Below are positions 5,167 through 5,229 of a DNA stretch of 5,229 nucleotides, piece by piece. A program made the translations under genes and the position numbers. The stretch's first letter is position 1. Every line of letters begins with the position of its first letter. Source of the stretch: Candidatus Stahliibacteriota bacterium (GTDB lineage Bacteria; Hydrothermota; Tepidihabitantia; SM23-42); contig DAOVBK010000132.1 of the NCBI GenBank assembly GCA_030670605.1, positions 1 to 5,229 of the forward strand. The letters are read 5' to 3'. A model generated the notes under the pieces. The model worked only from the letters and a program-made list of their open reading frames with translations. It had not been told where the DNA came from and searched no databases.

Positions 5167-5229
5167 TAATAGCTAAAACAATCAATAGTATGCTAAAGAT
5201 AGTGAAAACCAGGTGCTTTGCAATGAGCG
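5108..5229 (-). CDS. Partial hydrophobic reading frame overlapping the deacetylase start
   Basis: From the window edge (first whole codon 5227-5225) an open frame of 39 codons runs to a TGA at 5110-5108. It begins LIAKHLVFTIFSILLIVLAI, a clear membrane-helix pattern after a Lys and a His, then GWFAFARDQGTAVSSDNA. It overlaps the deacetylase by up to 59 bp in another frame. The other two minus-strand frames stop within about 60 bases of the edge. It could be the C-terminus of an upstream membrane protein, or the signal anchor of the deacetylase separated by a one-base frameshift. It is short and could also be chance, since the 5' end is not visible. Confidence 0.4.
   Translation of the reverse strand, partial: LIAKHLVFTIFSILLIVLAISGWFAFARDQGTAVSSDNA

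Overview
The window is bacterial in character. It has strong AAGGAGG-type ribosome binding sites, short stop/start overlaps between genes, a Sec-type signal peptide and a REPIN-like palindrome. GC content looks intermediate. Nothing fixes the taxon. The mixture of an orphan ComB-like gene, a TatT-type TPR protein and an interspersed palindromic repeat would fit an uncultured or environmental lineage, but that is inference. Every gene I can support lies on the minus strand, so the window reads from right (5229) to left (1).

Right part (5229 to about 3550): a polysaccharide deacetylase of the NodB/CE4 superfamily (4426-5166) with an uncertain N-terminus. A hydrophobic reading frame running in from the window edge (5108-5229) overlaps its start and may be its displaced membrane anchor or the tail of another gene. 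After a 147-bp gap holding a TCGTA/TACGA inverted-repeat array (4324-4403) comes a secreted TPR protein resembling the TatT family (3550-4278), with a near-perfect Shine-Dalgarno.

Middle (3325-3549): a 225-bp intergenic region dominated by a perfect 27-bp inverted repeat with a 34-nt loop (3411-3498), followed by an 11-bp tandem duplication. It looks like a REP/REPIN or MITE-type element.

Left part (3324 to 158): a tight four-gene operon. A CDF cation efflux transporter (ATGA overlap) precedes a YpeA-like GNAT acetyltransferase (TAATG overlap), a ComB-type 2-phosphosulfolactate phosphatase homologue (14-bp overlap), and an alpha/alpha-toroid protein of the prenyltransferase/squalene-cyclase fold. 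Translation is probably coupled, but the four functions do not form an obvious pathway. The toroid protein lacks a class II cyclase DxDD motif. It does have an H-x-C...H arrangement that can be laid over the zinc site of protein prenyltransferase beta subunits. The last 157 bases carry a plausible sigma70-type promoter and a strong ribosome binding site for another minus-strand gene starting at or just beyond position 1.

I do not see a complete new defence or metabolic system here. The points most worth a second look are the toroid protein's possible metal site, the two palindromic elements, and the broken or overlapping start of the deacetylase.
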